A stretch of DNA of 64,000 nucleotides from contig NZ_WXYO01000007.1 of NCBI RefSeq assembly GCF_009901585.1, positions 62,001 to 126,000 of the forward strand, read 5' to 3'. The DNA is from Poritiphilus flavus. GTDB taxonomy: Bacteria; Bacteroidota; Bacteroidia; Flavobacteriales; Flavobacteriaceae. Numbering within the stretch: position 1 is the stretch's first letter; every line of letters starts with the position of its first letter. Both the position numbers and the translations under genes were made by a program. Of the stretch, positions 62,318 through 64,000 are shown in pieces. The notes under the pieces were generated by a model. The model had not been told where the DNA came from and did not search any database. It was given only the letters and a program-made list of their open reading frames with translations.

Positions 62318-63301
62318 ATGAGTGAATTAGTACGTTGGGGAATAGCCGGATTAGGAAATATTGCGTCAAAATTCGCCGAGGACCTGGAGTTGGTAAAGGG
62401 GGGTGAACTGGCCGGTGTAGCCTCAAGAAGTCTGGAAAAGGCCGAAGAATTCGGGAAGAAATTCAATGCATCTCACTGCTTTGGTAGTTATGAGGAGATG
62501 TTTAAGTCGGATAAGGTGGACGCCATTTATATCGCTACTCCTCATACTTCGCATGAAGCCCTTGCCGTACAGGCGATGGAACACGGTAAGCACGTTTTAT
62601 GCGAAAAACCTTTTGGCATCAATTCAGCTGAAGTTCAGGCCATGATCGCTGCCTCTGAACGAAATAATGTCTTTCTGATGGAAGCCATGTGGAGCAGATT
62701 TAATCCCAGCATACGCAAAGTGAAAGCCCTGGTAGACTCAGGGGATCTTGGCGCAATACGTTACCTGCATGCGGATTTTGCATTTTACGCCCTAAACAAG
62801 GCAGAAGATGGAAGACTGTTGAATCCCGAACTGGCTGGGGGTTCTTTGCTGGATATCGGGATTTACCCCATCTTTCTGGCCTACCTGATGCTTGGAAGGC
62901 CCAAAAGCATACAAGCTGTCTCTCAGTTTTACCACACAGGTGTAGAGATCCAGACTTCCATGATATTTGATTATGAGAAAGCTCAGGCGCTCCTATTTAG
63001 CGGACTAAATTCTAAATCCGAAATGAAGGCGGAAATTTCCTGTGAGCAGGGATCAGTCTTTATTCATCCTAGATGGCACGAAACCCAAGGTTTTAGTGTA
63101 GAACAAGGCGAAGAAATGAAACATTTCGATCTGCCCACCTTAGGCCGGGGATACAGCCACGAAATCGAAGAGGTGCACTCCTGTCTGGCAAAGGGAGCAA
63201 CTCAAAGTAGTTTATGGTCACATCAGAACAGCATTGATCTTATGCAACTACTGGATACGGTAAGGCAAAAGTCCGGTATCCGCTTTCCCGCTGAGTCTTA
63301 A
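62318..63301 (+). CDS. Gfo/Idh/MocA-family oxidoreductase
   Basis: This 327-residue NAD(P)-dependent dehydrogenase has an N-terminal Rossmann domain (RWGIAGLGNIASKFAEDL, AGVASRSLEKAEEFGKKF) and the signature EKPFGINSAEVQAMI with its catalytic-region Lys. The C-terminal alpha/beta domain has SLLDIGIYPIFLAYLMLGRP, placing the conserved Asp and a Tyr in the usual positions. These enzymes act on sugars or related compounds, and the nearest look is the dihydrodiol dehydrogenase or 1,5-anhydro-D-fructose reductase group. The substrate is not clear from the context. It is monocistronic between the carboxylase and a small membrane protein gene. Confidence 0.9.
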   Translation: MSELVRWGIAGLGNIASKFAEDLELVKGGELAGVASRSLEKAEEFGKKFNASHCFGSYEEMFKSDKVDAIYIATPHTSHEALAVQAMEHGKHVLCEKPFGINSAEVQAMIAASERNNVFLMEAMWSRFNPSIRKVKALVDSGDLGAIRYLHADFAFYALNKAEDGRLLNPELAGGSLLDIGIYPIFLAYLMLGRPKSIQAVSQFYHTGVEIQTSMIFDYEKAQALLFSGLNSKSEMKAEISCEQGSVFIHPRWHETQGFSVEQGEEMKHFDLPTLGRGYSHEIEEVHSCLAKGATQSSLWSHQNSIDLMQLLDTVRQKSGIRFPAES

Positions 63302-63375
63302 AGTTTAGATAACATAGGTTTGAATTCTTCCAAAATTTACGATATTTGAGATTCAACCAAACTAAACCAATAAAT

Positions 63376-63558
63376 ATGGGAATGAACAAGAATACCGTTC
63401 TGGCCTGGGCTACATTCATTATGATCAGTGTTGGATGCGCTCTGATTGCACTTGGGGCCTTCCGCTATGATGATGTAGCGGGTTGGGGTTTCGCCGCAGT
63501 AGGGATAGGTTTTTTTGCGATTGCCTGGGTTTTTAACGCCTTAAAAGGACGAGTATAG
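63376..63558 (+). CDS. Small membrane protein, CAL67264-like
   Basis: This 60-residue protein has two transmembrane helices: the first in TVLAWATFIMISVGCALIAL and the second in GWGFAAVGIGFFAIAWVF. The ending FNALKGRV and the whole pattern match, from memory, the short CAL67264-type family of Flavobacteria. I chose the ATG at 63376; two further ATG codons (63376 and 63382) are in frame and both plausible. Its function is unknown. A possible promoter lies at 63319-63348. ettA follows 106 bp downstream. Confidence 0.75.
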   Translation: MGMNKNTVLAWATFIMISVGCALIALGAFRYDDVAGWGFAAVGIGFFAIAWVFNALKGRV

Positions 63559-63664
63559 TATTTAATTCGTTCAGAATTTCACACTTTTATCGAATTTCTC
63601 AAGTCAATGTCACCTAAATTTTTAGGCTATTGACGAACTGGAACAACTAACAATTCAACTACCA

Positions 63665-64000
63665 ATGTCGGACGACAAGAAAGTTATTTTCTCCATGTCC
63701 GGGGTTAGCAAAACTTACAAAAATGCAAACACCCCGGTATTAAAGAACATCTATCTCAGCTTCTTCTACGGAGCCAAAATAGGAATCCTTGGCCTCAACG
63801 GATCAGGTAAATCGACCTTGCTGAGGATCATTGCAGGGCAAGACAAGAATCATCAGGGAGATGTTGTTTTCTCTCCCGGATACGAAGTAGGATACCTGGA
63901 ACAAGAACCAGTTCTCGACGATTCCAAGACGGTTTTGGAAGTAGTAAAGGAAGGGGTTGCGGAGACCGTGGCAGTCCTGGACGAGTACAATAGTATTAAC
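63665..64000 (+). CDS. ettA: Energy-dependent translational throttle protein EttA (5' part, runs off the window)
   Basis: The frame starts with the ATG at 63665 and is open to the window end (112 codons). It encodes the first ABC-F ATPase domain: IFSMSGVSKTYKNANTPVLK, with Walker A LGLNGSGKSTLL, then VGYLEQEPVLDDSKTVLEVV. The early VFSMSGVSK start and the FSPGYEVGYLEQEP segment are typical of EttA. EttA binds the ribosomal E site and gates initiation by energy charge. A second ABC-F gene, YbiT-like, lies at 19946-21574. Confidence 0.93.
   Translation, partial: MSDDKKVIFSMSGVSKTYKNANTPVLKNIYLSFFYGAKIGILGLNGSGKSTLLRIIAGQDKNHQGDVVFSPGYEVGYLEQEPVLDDSKTVLEVVKEGVAETVAVLDEYNSIN

Overview
The window is chromosomal DNA from a member of the Bacteroidota, most likely a marine Flavobacteriaceae species. 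The evidence is moderate GC, many Bacteroidetes-type promoters (-7 box TAnnTTTG) with few Shine-Dalgarno sequences, a bacillithiol-linked YtxJ-like protein, DUF4252 and DUF2853 proteins, TPR histidine kinases, SusC-style plug domains, and signal peptides that nearly all leave Gln at +1. I cannot name the species.

Layout. 1-4.4 kb: the 3' end of a probable PorP/SprF-type gene, a TetR regulator, clpB and a YtxJ-like protein. 4.4-9.1 kb: a lipoprotein, fumarylacetoacetase, glyA and a hypothetical gene. 9.3-13.2 kb: a signalling block with a NarL-type regulator, a TPR histidine kinase, a 53-residue lipoprotein and a LytTR protein with a degenerate receiver. 13.4-16.4 kb: an operon with a beta-helix lipoprotein, a thioesterase and a glutaminyl cyclotransferase. 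16.6-28 kb: the SRP RNA, housekeeping enzymes, an ABC-F ATPase, lipoproteins, a fasciclin protein, pheT and two thioredoxin-fold lipoproteins, one of which has lost its cysteines. 28.1-33.3 kb: leuBA, a solenoid protein, a DUF4252 lipoprotein and an RluA pseudouridine synthase. 33.3-34.8 kb: a repeat island around a four-helix-bundle (S23/IVP) gene, wedged between rluA and panB. 34.8-40.6 kb: panB, dnaK and small enzymes. 40.6-54.2 kb: a dispersed menaquinone locus (a MenI-like thioesterase, menF, menD, menA, menC and menE), interleaved with a DUF2853 gene, a CvfB-like gene, a LytTR/HisKA_2 two-component pair and a CPBP protease. menB is not in the window. 54.3-64 kb: an M24 peptidase, a three-gene operon of secreted plug/CarboxypepD_reg proteins, an acyl-CoA carboxylase subunit, an oxidoreductase, a small membrane protein and the 5' end of ettA.

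Two regions stand out. The first is the 33.3-34.8 kb island. Two octamer arrays in opposite orientation bracket the four-helix-bundle gene. Beyond them lie another octamer class, twin 46-bp heptamer blocks and a large array with an 88-bp internal duplication. The arrays run into the rluA start and the panB stop. The second is the 55.8-60.6 kb operon. Two paralogues join a carboxypeptidase-like domain, a SusC-type plug, a TPR-like stretch and a DUF2135-like C-terminus, with no beta-barrel.

Regulatory observations include GACA-N3-TGTC palindromes at similar distances upstream of clpB and dnaK. A 21-bp-phased direct repeat lies beside a LytTR gene. Several -7 boxes sit so close to ATG codons that the transcripts may be leaderless. 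A possible short RNA lies in the 740-bp gap before the second histidine kinase. All functional statements rest on reading the sequence and knowledge of the families. No searches were run.
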